From CAYMKL01 sp964390805 (lineage in GTDB: Bacteria; Chloroflexota; Anaerolineae; VGOG01), in assembly GCA_964390805.1 (NCBI GenBank), contig CAYMKL010000119.1, positions 1-21,245 on the forward strand: a stretch of DNA of 21,245 nt. The letters run 5' to 3'. The notes under the pieces are model-generated. The model saw only the letters and a list, made by a program, of their open reading frames with translations, was not told the origin of the DNA and ran no database searches. Of the stretch, positions 1-6,957 are shown piece by piece. A program made the translations under genes and the position numbers. Position 1 is the first letter of the stretch; the number at the start of each line of letters is the position of its first letter.

Positions 1-55
1 CTCGATTTGAACTAAAAATCGCCAAAAAAGTGTCCAATCTCAGGGGTTCAGTACA
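1..55. mobile_element. Terminal end of an IS3-family-like insertion sequence (rest lies left of the window)
   Basis: Read on the minus strand from base 55, the sequence begins TGTACTGAACCCC and continues to TTGGACAC. This matches the layout of IS3/IS150-group inverted repeats as I remember them (TGTACTGCACCC then TTGGAC). The metalloprotease reading frame runs into this boundary and stops seven bases inside it, as expected if an IS landed in the gene. No transposase is visible because the element would extend beyond base 1, so the family call rests on one terminus only. Confidence 0.45.
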
Positions 56-692
56 GGCAGCTTACCCCGAGGTCTACACAGCGTGTTGCGTAGGCCACCA
101 ACGTTGTGAAACTATTCAGGGGATCGACATGGCCGTGCGCATAGGTCGTTGGGGTTGTAGAAGCGTTCACATACCAGTCGTGTTGGGCCCCCAGCAAGTG
201 CCCCAATTCGTGGGCATAGGTGTTAATACTATAGCTGCACTCTACTTCCATCGCCAGGAAACTACTACCTTGAGAGCCTTGACCGATGGGATTGTGTATA
301 TAGGCCACACCGCGACATGTGCCATTGTCATCAGGTACAAAGAACACGACGGAATCGGCATGGTACTCGTCGCGGTGTGAAAAAACACCGGGAATTTGGT
401 CGTTGGCAATCAAGCTCAGATCGGAACTCGCATCATCTGGCGTAGGATCGTTGTAATCAACGCCTTTAACATCAACCAGCCACAGGCGAAGGTTGATTCC
501 GCTGTTCTCATATGCCTGGTTGGTGTAGGCGGTCCACAGTTCGGCATAGGATTGCGCATCTGAAGCGCTGACCGCACCGCCGGGAGCGTCCTGGTCATAG
601 ACCACCAGCACATCGAGCAACGAACCGTCGTCGGCAGCGGCTATCGAGATTGGCGCGCTGGGGTGGACCGTTTCAGGGAATGGTACAATTAT
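48..692 (-). pseudogene. Metzincin (M12-like) zinc metalloprotease, broken at both ends
   Basis: This was a secreted-type zinc protease. The zinc-binding motif HELGHLLGAQHD is encoded at 177-212 and fits the metzincin HExxHxxGxxHD pattern of M12 peptidases. Ahead of it lies the usual lead-in LLDVLVVYDQDAPGG. The gene is damaged in three ways. The frame ends inside the IS-like terminus, before the expected C-terminal part of the catalytic domain. The Met-turn reads TLVAYA instead of the usual TIMAYA, with a GTG codon at 96-98 where ATG is expected. No signal peptide, propeptide or convincing start codon is present; the open frame continues to 812 only as antisense of the WD40 gene. A TATAAT-like string at 687-692 (minus strand) may be a surviving -10 element or chance. 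Family is fairly certain, inactivity likely. Confidence 0.7.
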
Positions 693-744
693 AGCAGACA
701 AGCGTGGCGGAGCCTGCTGCCTGGCGCGCCTCCCCGGCGAGCGG

Positions 745-2421
745 TTGGCGCTCTCCGCGGGGGCGGATGGCGCACTAAAGCTGTGGGATGCCCGGCAAGG
801 GGAACTGCGCACCCGCTTTCAAGCCCCTGGCGGCGCGGTGGTCGCGCTGGCGGTCAGCCCGGATGGCAGCCAGGCGCTCTCTGCGCAGGCCGACCATTCT
901 CTCGCGCTCTGGGCGCTTGACGGGGAAGTGCTGTGCCAGGTCGTGCCCGGCCACCCCAGCGTGGTGGAGGCCTACACCGCAGAGGAGGGCTTCATCCCCG
1001 GCCATTTTGGGCCGGTTCACGCCGTGGCCTTTTCCCCCGATGGCCGCCGGTTTTTCTCCGTCGCTGAGGACCAATATATGCTGGTGGGCGATGCGGCAAC
1101 CGGGCAGATCTCCGCTTTTCACAGGCTGGATATCGGCCTGCTCAGTCTGGCGGTGATGCGCGGCGGCTCGCAGGTTTTGATCGGCACGTTGGACAACCGG
1201 CTGGTGCTTTTCGATGTGAACCGCGAAGAGATCGCCCTCGAATTGCACGGCCACACCGCTCGCGTGGATGTGCTGGCCGTCTCCCCGAATGGCCGGAAGG
1301 CGCTGAGCGGCGCGGAGGATGGTGAACTGCGCCTGTGGGATTTGCAGAGCGGGGCCGAAGTCCGCCGCCTGGATGAAGACGAGTGGGGATACGCGTCCCT
1401 GGCCGTGGAGCCGGACGGTTCCAGTGTGCTGGCCGGTTTGTGGGATGGGCGCATCTACCAGATCGATTACGCCCGCGGGGAACGACGCTGCACCCTGACC
1501 GGTCACCAGGCGATGATCTTTGGCGGGATCGCTTTCCTGCCGGATGGCCGCCGGGCGGTTTCGGCGGATGGGGACGTGATCGCCTTTACGCCGGACAGCA
1601 CCCTTCGCCTGTGGGACCTGACCACCTGCACCCAGATTGGCCTGCTGGAGGGGACGCGGCTGCCCCCCTGGGACCTCGATCTCAGCCCCGATGGGCGCTA
1701 TGCCGTCTACGGAGCCCACGACGGCGTGCACCTTTGGGATTTGGAGACCGGCCAGGCGCAGGTCGTGTTCGACATCGCGCCACAAAGTGGCCGCAGTGTG
1801 GCCTTCAGCCCGGACGGGCGCTTCCTTCTGATTGGCCCTGGCAAAGGGGTCAGCCCAGCCCCCGATTACAGCCTGATCCTGCTCGACCTGGCGCCGTTTC
1901 TCAATGAACGGGAGCAACCCACCGTCGTCCGCCGCTTCCCCGGCCATCAGGAGGCCGTTGCCGATCTGGCTTTCAGCCCGGATGGGCGCTTGATCCTGTC
2001 TGGCTCACTGGACAAGACGCTCATCCTGTGGGATGCCGCCAGCGGAACCGCGCTGCACGAACTGACCGGGCACACGGGCGCGGTGTTGGCGTTGGCCTTC
2101 AGCCCGGATGGACGGTTGGCCGCTTCTGGTGATCAGTTGGGGGCAATTCTCACCTGGGATGTCGCCCGTGGGGTCGCCATCCGCCGCTTGCAGGGTCACC
2201 AGGGGCCGATCTACGACCTGGCCTTTCACCCCAGCGGAGATACCCTGCTCTCCGCCGCGGATGATGATACCCTGTGCGAGTGGCGTGTGGACGCGACTCA
2301 GGAGGAACTCCTGGCTTGGATCGCGACCAACCGCTACGTCCCGGGACTGACCTGCCAGCAGCGCGAGCGGTATCACGTCGAGCCGCTGTGCGAGCAGGCC
2401 GGCGCACTACCGGCTGATTGA
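745..2421 (+). CDS. WD40 repeat protein, N-terminally truncated
   Basis: The product is a beta-propeller scaffold of about eleven complete WD40 blades plus a partial first one. Repeated cores such as LAFSPDGRLILSGS followed by LILWD or LRLWD are visible throughout. The C-terminal tail (LLAWIATNRYVPGLTC, then QQRERYHVEPLC) is typical of Chloroflexota WD40 proteins that normally carry an N-terminal regulatory or signalling domain. Here the frame opens in the middle of a blade: GERLALSAGADGALKLWD is the second half of a repeat. The first usable start is a TTG at 745 without a ribosome binding site, and open frame without a start continues upstream to about 658. Two seven-bladed propellers would need about two more blades, so I infer that the 5' part was lost in the rearrangement that joined this gene to the broken protease. 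It is probably not expressed as a functional protein. Confidence 0.75.
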   Translation: MALSAGADGALKLWDARQGELRTRFQAPGGAVVALAVSPDGSQALSAQADHSLALWALDGEVLCQVVPGHPSVVEAYTAEEGFIPGHFGPVHAVAFSPDGRRFFSVAEDQYMLVGDAATGQISAFHRLDIGLLSLAVMRGGSQVLIGTLDNRLVLFDVNREEIALELHGHTARVDVLAVSPNGRKALSGAEDGELRLWDLQSGAEVRRLDEDEWGYASLAVEPDGSSVLAGLWDGRIYQIDYARGERRCTLTGHQAMIFGGIAFLPDGRRAVSADGDVIAFTPDSTLRLWDLTTCTQIGLLEGTRLPPWDLDLSPDGRYAVYGAHDGVHLWDLETGQAQVVFDIAPQSGRSVAFSPDGRFLLIGPGKGVSPAPDYSLILLDLAPFLNEREQPTVVRRFPGHQEAVADLAFSPDGRLILSGSLDKTLILWDAASGTALHELTGHTGAVLALAFSPDGRLAASGDQLGAILTWDVARGVAIRRLQGHQGPIYDLAFHPSGDTLLSAADDDTLCEWRVDATQEELLAWIATNRYVPGLTCQQRERYHVEPLCEQAGALPAD

Positions 2422-2475
2422 CCTTGAAGCTGCTGGTTCTCCGGCCTTCACCTGGGCAAAAGCGAAGCGGCGTTT

Positions 2476-2558
2476 TTGTCAACGAATGTCAAACGAATAA
2501 ACGAATGAGCTCTGCCGTCAAGACTCATTCGTTTATTCGTTGTTTGATTCGTTGACAA
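2476..2558. repeat. Long AT-rich palindrome built from AACGAAT-like words
   Basis: Left arm 2476-2509 and right arm 2524-2558 are near-perfect inverted repeats. The outer 12 bases (TTGTCAACGAAT) and the inner 18 bases (AACGAATAAACGAATGAG) match exactly, with a short imperfect stretch between them. The loop is 14 nt. Inside the arms the word AACGAAT recurs, so the structure is a hairpin made of short direct repeats. It lies in the gap between the WD40 gene and the next promoter. There is no T-run, so it is not a classical terminator; it is more likely a REP- or MITE-like element. Confidence 0.75.
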
Positions 2559-2599
2559 GGTGAACACATCTTGTTTGAGAGTCAAGGGCCGGCTTCAAC

Positions 2600-2628
2600 T
2601 TGTCTCTACAGACAAAGTGTGCTATACT
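2600..2628 (+). promoter_or_regulatory. Sigma-70-type promoter for the small ORF and DUF2283-like gene
   Basis: A -35 hexamer TTGTCT (2600-2605) and a -10 hexamer TATACT (2623-2628) are separated by exactly 17 bp, and TGC immediately precedes the -10. The first start codon lies 49 bp downstream. Confidence 0.65.
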
Positions 2629-2677
2629 TGGTCCGTCGATCACCATCTCCCAGCGGGTAAACCATAGGAGCCACGCC

Positions 2678-2755
2678 GTGTCCAGATGGACAGTCCATGA
2701 CCGCTACGGCAACCAGATCTACATGACGCAGGAGGGGCACGTATATTCATCGTGA
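2678..2755 (+). CDS. 25-codon ORF, possible remnant of a nuclease/toxin-like gene
   Basis: A GTG codon at 2678 follows an AGGAG ribosome binding site (2666-2670) at seven bases and opens a 25-codon frame ending in TGA at 2753-2755. The peptide contains WTVHDRYGNQIYMT. From memory this resembles the N-terminus of a family of small bacterial proteins that continue with ERWxHIxxxHPE and are often followed by a DUF2283-type gene; some are thought to be nuclease toxins. Here the frame stops right after the conserved start, so this looks like a decayed or truncated copy, or a short leader peptide. Its stop is 13 bp from the next start, which suggests co-transcription. The family link is tentative. 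Confidence 0.5.
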   Translation: MSRWTVHDRYGNQIYMTQEGHVYSS

Positions 2756-2768
2756 AGGATAGGGTATT

Positions 2769-3188
2769 ATGAGCAAGCTTCGTTTGCACGAAACAGAACT
2801 CATTACCAAGGACGGGCAAAGGCTACACCTGGCCTACGAAGAGGTGGGCGATATTCTGGAAATCGTGTTCGGTGATGTCAAGGCCACATGTGCCGTCGAG
2901 TTGACGGACAACATCGTACTGCATTTTCACCGTGAACAAGGCCGCGCCGCTGGCCTCACCATCCTCGACTTCTCCATTCTCGCTTCGCCGACAGAATTTG
3001 GAGTTCGCAGCTTTGCCCTCACCGGCCTGGACGACCTGCCAGAAGAGCTATGGGAGATGGTCGCGCGTATCATCACCACGCCGCCCGTCAACCAGTTCCT
3101 CAAGGTCACAACCTTCTATGCTTCCCCTGCCAACCAAATCCCCCTGATCTATGTCGAGGGCCCCAGCGAGCTGGTCCTGGTGGCATAG
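2769..3188 (+). CDS. DUF2283-like hypothetical protein
   Basis: The 139-residue product begins with an acidic beta-rich segment: YEEVGDILEIVFGD, then AVELTDNIVLHF and GLTILDFSIL. This pattern (YDxEaDvLyIxF, then a valine/acidic strand, then vGitiLdaS) is what DUF2283 proteins show; their biochemical role is not established. The C-terminal half (about residues 85-139) is not part of that short domain and I do not recognise it. No signal peptide or membrane segment is visible. A purine-rich AAGGATAGGG at 2755-2764 serves as ribosome binding site. The gene shares a promoter with the preceding 25-codon ORF, so it may be the surviving partner of a two-gene module. A coding gene is near certain; the family assignment is moderate. 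Confidence 0.6.
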   Translation: MSKLRLHETELITKDGQRLHLAYEEVGDILEIVFGDVKATCAVELTDNIVLHFHREQGRAAGLTILDFSILASPTEFGVRSFALTGLDDLPEELWEMVARIITTPPVNQFLKVTTFYASPANQIPLIYVEGPSELVLVA

Positions 3189-3232
3189 GCGGGCTTTTCG
3201 CCACCTCTTACCAAAATCCGGGCATGCAAGAA

Positions 3233-3259
3233 AAGCCCTCCCTGAAGGTTGGAGGGCTT
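3233..3259 (-). terminator. GC-rich hairpin, terminator-like on the minus strand
   Basis: AAGCCCTCC (3233-3241) pairs perfectly with GGAGGGCTT (3251-3259) across a 9-nt loop. On the minus strand the stem is followed by TTTTC, giving a weak U-tract; on the plus strand there is none. It sits 45 bp past the stop of the DUF2283-like gene, so it may still act as a 3' end for that transcript. Confidence 0.4.
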
Positions 3260-3308
3260 CTGGGCTCTCGAAGTTGGTGCAGAAGCGACTGGAGCGGAGA
3301 GGGCCAAG

Positions 3309-3466
3309 CGACGAACAGGTGCGTTTCACTTTGGGGGCGAGCCATGTGCTAACCCTCCCGCAGGTTGTCAGGGATGGGCCAATACCTATGAAATCCAGGA
3401 GAATCACTTGTGCCCAAACCTGCGGGAGGGTCTTCTGCCCCAAAACTGAAATGCACCTCGACGAAC
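3309..3466. mobile_element. MITE-like element with long terminal inverted repeats and 8-bp target duplication
   Basis: The element itself is 3317-3458 (142 bp). Its ends read AGGTGCGTTTCACTTT (left) and, in reverse complement, AGGTGCATTTCAGTTT (right). The complementarity resumes inside with a perfect 15-bp pair, ACCCTCCCGCAGGTT at 3352-3366 against its complement at 3417-3431, leaving a 50-nt centre. The octamer CGACGAAC flanks the element directly on both sides (3309-3316 and 3459-3466), which is what a transposition target duplication looks like. There is no coding capacity, so it must have been moved by a transposase encoded elsewhere. It ends 14 bp upstream of the rpsU -35 box. Confidence 0.8.
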
Positions 3467-3472
3467 CCCGAC

Positions 3473-3501
3473 TTGACATTAGAGCCTGCTAGGGCTATAA
3501 T
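3473..3501 (+). promoter_or_regulatory. Consensus sigma-70-type promoter of rpsU
   Basis: TTGACA (3473-3478) and TATAAT (3496-3501) are both perfect consensus hexamers with a 17-bp spacer. The rpsU start codon lies 40 bp downstream. This is the strongest promoter in the window, as expected for a ribosomal protein gene. Confidence 0.85.
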
Positions 3502-3541
3502 CCTTGTACCATTAGAAATCAACGAGAAGGGGGGGAAACAT

Positions 3542-3748
3542 GTGTCGCGGATCATAATCAGGGAAGGCGAGTCCATTGATGGAGCTTTGAGACGCTTCAA
3601 GAAGAAGGTCCAGACCGATCGGGTGTTGTCCGAAGTTCGCCGCCGCCGTTTCTTCGAGAAGCCCAGCGTGATTAGGAAGAGGAAGAAAGCGACGAAATTG
3701 CGCAAGAGCCGAAGACAAACTCGTAAGAGCCAACGACAGAGATACTAG
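3542..3748 (+). CDS. rpsU: 30S ribosomal protein S21
   Basis: S21 is a small basic protein of the 30S subunit that helps base-pairing between mRNA and the 3' end of 16S rRNA at initiation. The 68-residue product has the family's opening (a strand ending REGESIDGALRRFKKKV) and a long, very basic tail rich in Arg and Lys. The frame is open further upstream, but homology begins exactly at the GTG at 3542, and a strong GAGAAGGGGGGG ribosome binding site lies at 3524-3535, so I choose this start. An overlapping ATG at 3540 is out of frame. A perfect promoter lies upstream. yqeY follows after 20 bp, a pairing common in bacteria. The length is normal for S21. Confidence 0.93.
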   Translation: MSRIIIREGESIDGALRRFKKKVQTDRVLSEVRRRRFFEKPSVIRKRKKATKLRKSRRQTRKSQRQRY

Positions 3749-3768
3749 AGTTTTCGGGCCAGCACAGC

Positions 3769-4221
3769 ATGAGTCTAAAATACAAGCTAACAGAAGACCT
3801 GAAACAAACGATGCGGCAAGGGGATGAACTAGGCAGGTCCACTCTCCGCTTAGTCATGGCCGCCATCAAAAACGCCGAGATCGAGAAGAGGCGCGAGCTG
3901 GGGGAAGGGGAGCTGCTGGCAATCATCGGCAAAGAGGCCAAGCTGCGCCATGAGTCCATTGCTCAGTTCGAAAGTGGCGGCCGACAAGACCTGGTAGATC
4001 GGGCGAAAGCAGAGCTACAGATTCTACTCGCCTATCTGCCGGAGCAACTGAGCCGAGAGGAGATCGAAGCCAAGGCTCGCCAAATTATCGAGGAGGTCGG
4101 GGCCACCAGCCCGGCTCAGATGGGCCAAGTTATGCGTCAGTTGATGCCGCTGATGCAGGGCAAGGCCGACGGCAAGTTCGTCAGCCAGGTGGTGAAGGAG
4201 CTCTTAGCTGGCAAGACGTGA
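3769..4221 (+). CDS. yqeY: GatB/YqeY domain protein
   Basis: The 150-residue product matches YqeY along its whole length: an N-terminal helical part (LTEDLKQTMRQGDELGRST, then LRLVMAAIKNAEIEKRR), the middle motif LLAYLPEQLS, and the C-terminal GQVMRQLMPLMQGKADGKFVS. The fold is shared with the tRNA-binding tail of GatB of the tRNA-dependent amidotransferase. The free-standing protein is thought to bind tRNA-related substrates, but its exact role is unsettled. It is cytoplasmic and all-helical. It follows rpsU by 20 bp and probably shares its promoter; the ribosome binding site just before the ATG is poor, which suggests translation linked to rpsU. A GC-rich hairpin about 80 bp downstream probably ends this two-gene transcript. 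Confidence 0.9.
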   Translation: MSLKYKLTEDLKQTMRQGDELGRSTLRLVMAAIKNAEIEKRRELGEGELLAIIGKEAKLRHESIAQFESGGRQDLVDRAKAELQILLAYLPEQLSREEIEAKARQIIEEVGATSPAQMGQVMRQLMPLMQGKADGKFVSQVVKELLAGKT

Positions 4222-4300
4222 GAGTTCTTCTCATTTGTGAGGATATTCTCGTGTGGTCCTTCGCTAGTACAATGGATTCGCTGTAGAGGTATGTTAACAA

Positions 4301-4327
4301 AGGGGGAGCGCCTCAGGTGCTCCCCCT
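4301..4327 (+). terminator. GC-rich hairpin after yqeY
   Basis: AGGGGGAGC (4301-4309) pairs perfectly with GCTCCCCCT (4319-4327) around a 9-nt loop. The following TGCGTTGTTG is only moderately T-rich, so termination may be partial. Because it is only 27 bp upstream of the GTG of the next gene, it could also modulate read-through into that gene. Confidence 0.5.
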
Positions 4328-4354
4328 GCGTTGTTGAAAGAGAGATGCAGTTGA

Positions 4355-6460
4355 GTGTCAACAGTTTTCACCAACGGCGTTGACCAGCGTGGGTCAATAC
4401 CTGACAAAAAAGATATCACTTGGTGGATAGTGCTACGAGCCATCCTCGCCGGTTTGGCGTTCGTACTGGCAGTAAGCAGCATCCTGATCTTTGAATTCCT
4501 GCCTGTGGATCGAATCATCCTGGACGAGCGGGACGTCAGCGACTCGGATATTCGCGCGCCCCGCGAGATCACTTATGCAAGCCAGATCCTAACCGAGGAA
4601 GCCAAAGACAGGGCCGCAGCAGCCGTGAATGATATTTATGATCCCCCTGACGTCCGGGTGGCTCGCCAGCAGTTGACCAAAGTCCGCCAGATCTTGGACT
4701 ACATGGACTCAGTGCGTCAAGACTCCTATGCCACGACAGAGCAGCAACGGCAGTGGATCGAAGCCATACCCGACCTCAGCCTCCAGGTAGCGGTCATTGA
4801 CCAGATACTAAGCCTCCCCGAGGAGAATTGGCAAGCAGTGCAGGCCGAGACCATTTCCGTGGTTGATGAAGCCATGCGGGAGGAAATCCGAGAGAGCCAA
4901 CTGGATCAGGCTAAACGAAGAGTCTCCACCCTGGTGGGCCTTGAGCTCTCCGAAGTCCAGACAGGGATTGTCAGTGAGCTGGCCAGAGATCTCATCAAGC
5001 CCAACAGTTTCTACAACGCCGAGAAGACAGACGAAGCTAAGCAGTTGGCCCGCGAAAGCGTGGCGCCCGCCAGCCGAACCATCGTGGAGGGAGAGATCAT
5101 CCTGCGGGAGGGAGACATCGTCACCTCTCTCGACGTGGAGGCCCTCAGTGCCCTGGGACTGCGGCAGGCTGAGACCGAATGGCAGGAAGTAGTGGGCACC
5201 GTCGTCTTCGTGCTGCTGATCACCATCGTTTTGGGGCTCTACCTGGCCCGTTTTCGGCCGGAATACTGGGGCAGATGGCCTCGCATGTTTCTGTTGCTTC
5301 TCCTGCTGGTCTTGTTCATCCTGATGGCCAAGCTGATGGTGTCCGACCAGGCCAGCCGTTCCTATCTTCTCCCCACCGCTGCTCTGTCAATGCTTTTGAC
5401 CGTGCTCCTGGATCCTCAGTTGGCCATCACGGTGACAGTTCTGTTCAGCATAATCGTGGGCTTCATGGCCGGTGGCTCCCTGGAACTGGCGGTCTACGCC
5501 CTGGTAGGCGGCCTGATCGCATCTCTCAGCCTGAGCAGAGTCGAGAAGCTGAATGCCTTCTTTTGGGCAGGGGTCTACGTTGCCCTGGCTAACCTGGTCG
5601 TGGTTCTCGCCTTCCGATTGCCCCAACAGGACTACAACGCAGTGCAGCTTCTGACTCTGGCCGGCCTAAGCCTCGTAAACGGGGGACTATCGGCCAGCCT
5701 GACCGTGGCTGGCTTCTACCTGTTGGGCACTTTGTTCGACATCACCACCTCTTTGCAGCTCATGGAGCTAGCCCGCCCTACCCATCCCCTCCTGCGCGAA
5801 CTACTACTCAAAGCGCCGGGGACCTACCACCACAGTATCCTGGTCAGCAATATGTCGGAAGAGGCAGCAGGGCGCGTCGGGGCCGACGCATTGCTGGCCC
5901 GAGTGGGATCTTATTACCACGACGTAGGCAAGATCACCCGGCCGTATTTCTTCGTTGACAATCAGGGCGAGGGGGTGAACGTTCACGACCGCCTCGACCC
6001 GCGAACCAGTGCCAAGATCATCATCAGCCACGTGAATGACGGTCTGGATTTAGCTAAAAAGTACCGCTTGCCCAGCAAAGTGCGTGATTTCATCCCCCAA
6101 CACCAAGGGACTGCCCTGGCCACCTACTTTTACCATAAGGCCCGGGAAAGCGAGGGAGATGGAGTGAACAAAGAGGATTTCCGCTACCCGGGCCCTAAGC
6201 CGCAGACCAAAGAGACGGCCATCGTCATGCTAGCCGATAGCTGCGAAGCTGCGGTGCGAGCTGAACGACCCGACTCTCTCGACGGAATCGAAGAGCTGGT
6301 GCGCAAGGTCATCAACAGCAAGATGCTGGACGGACAGTTGGACGAGTGCGATCTCACCCTGCGCAATTTGGACGAGATCAGAGGCGGTTTCGTCAAAATC
6401 TTGCAGGGAGTATTTCATCCCCGCGTTAAGTACCCCGAAGAGATCAAGGAAGAGGAATGA
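4355..6460 (+). CDS. 7TM-HD phosphodiesterase, PgpH/YqfF type (probable c-di-AMP hydrolase)
   Basis: The 701-residue membrane protein has the PgpH layout: a first membrane helix (about residues 23-50), an extracytoplasmic domain (about 50-270), a block of seven hydrophobic segments (about 275-480) and a cytoplasmic HD domain. In the HD domain TYHHSILV (H492, H493) is followed by SYYHDVGK (H522, D523) and then IISHVNDGLDLA and IPQHQGT, so the metal-binding histidines and the HD pair are present. Family members hydrolyse cyclic di-AMP to pApA. Substrate specificity here is inferred from architecture. The GTG start at 4355 precedes the first helix by about 22 residues and has a purine-rich AAGAGAGA upstream. 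The stop overlaps the ATG of ybeY by four bases, so the two are probably translationally coupled. In Firmicutes phoH often lies in this cluster; it is absent here. Confidence 0.9.
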   Translation: MSTVFTNGVDQRGSIPDKKDITWWIVLRAILAGLAFVLAVSSILIFEFLPVDRIILDERDVSDSDIRAPREITYASQILTEEAKDRAAAAVNDIYDPPDVRVARQQLTKVRQILDYMDSVRQDSYATTEQQRQWIEAIPDLSLQVAVIDQILSLPEENWQAVQAETISVVDEAMREEIRESQLDQAKRRVSTLVGLELSEVQTGIVSELARDLIKPNSFYNAEKTDEAKQLARESVAPASRTIVEGEIILREGDIVTSLDVEALSALGLRQAETEWQEVVGTVVFVLLITIVLGLYLARFRPEYWGRWPRMFLLLLLLVLFILMAKLMVSDQASRSYLLPTAALSMLLTVLLDPQLAITVTVLFSIIVGFMAGGSLELAVYALVGGLIASLSLSRVEKLNAFFWAGVYVALANLVVVLAFRLPQQDYNAVQLLTLAGLSLVNGGLSASLTVAGFYLLGTLFDITTSLQLMELARPTHPLLRELLLKAPGTYHHSILVSNMSEEAAGRVGADALLARVGSYYHDVGKITRPYFFVDNQGEGVNVHDRLDPRTSAKIIISHVNDGLDLAKKYRLPSKVRDFIPQHQGTALATYFYHKARESEGDGVNKEDFRYPGPKPQTKETAIVMLADSCEAAVRAERPDSLDGIEELVRKVINSKMLDGQLDECDLTLRNLDEIRGGFVKILQGVFHPRVKYPEEIKEEE

Positions 6461-6957
6461 GAGAAGTTCAAAGCTCAAAGCCTGGTCACCGGATAAACGT
6501 CCAGGTTGCCCCGCATTTCGGGGCCAAGGTTGACGAACTAGCCCTTCGTCGCGTGGCCGCAGAGGTTCTGCGGCAGGAAGAGGTGGCAGAGAGAACAGAG
6601 CTAAGCCTGATCATAACCGATGATGAGGCCATTCGCGAACTGAATCGCCGATTTCGCGGTGTGGATGCTCCTACCGATGTCCTCGCCTTCGGCGCGGGGG
6701 CTGAGGAGCACTTTGTGAGCGCTCCAGAAGCTCCCCCCTACCTGGGTGACGTTGTGATTTCCTACCAGCGGGCCCTGGCTCAGTCCGAGGAATTGGGCCA
6801 TGCTGTTGCGGAGGAACTAGAACTGTTGGTCATTCATGGCATCTTGCACCTCCTGGGCTACGATCATCAAGAGGAAGCCATCGCTCGGAAGATGAGGGAA
6901 AGAGAAGAAGGTATTAGTGAAGCTGTTGCTCGATGGGATGCTGGGCCGCCTGGCTAA
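6457..6957 (+). CDS. ybeY: Endoribonuclease/rRNA maturation factor YbeY
   Basis: YbeY is a zinc-dependent single-strand RNase needed for 16S rRNA 3'-end maturation and 70S ribosome quality control. The metal-binding signature HGILHLLGYDH is intact (H127, H131, H137). Two more family landmarks are present: RRFRGVDAPTDVLAF (about residues 64-78) and YLGDVVIS (95-102). At 166 residues it is a normal length. The ATG overlaps the stop of the PgpH-like gene (ATGA). Its 3' end overlaps the next gene by 41 bp. Next to rsfS and rpsU it forms a ribosome-assembly neighbourhood. There is no evident promoter of its own. Confidence 0.95.
   Translation: MREVQSSKPGHRINVQVAPHFGAKVDELALRRVAAEVLRQEEVAERTELSLIITDDEAIRELNRRFRGVDAPTDVLAFGAGAEEHFVSAPEAPPYLGDVVISYQRALAQSEELGHAVAEELELLVIHGILHLLGYDHQEEAIARKMREREEGISEAVARWDAGPPG

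Noticed and set aside
693..812. N-terminal 40 residues of the open metalloprotease frame
   Set aside because: They are read antisense through the WD40 gene and show no signal peptide; only the part up to about 692 resembles a protease.
775..1947. A 390-residue open frame on the minus strand
   Set aside because: It is antisense to the WD40 repeats, has no recognisable domain, and its length follows from the high GC and biased codon use of the real gene.
3352..3431. A riboswitch or T-box leader for rpsU
   Set aside because: The stem-loop lies upstream of the rpsU promoter, so it is not in the mRNA, and it is explained by the MITE terminal repeats.
4268..4273. TACAAT as a -10 box for the PgpH-like gene
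   Set aside because: No acceptable -35 lies 16-18 bp upstream, and the hairpin between it and the start would be in the leader; the evidence was too weak to list.
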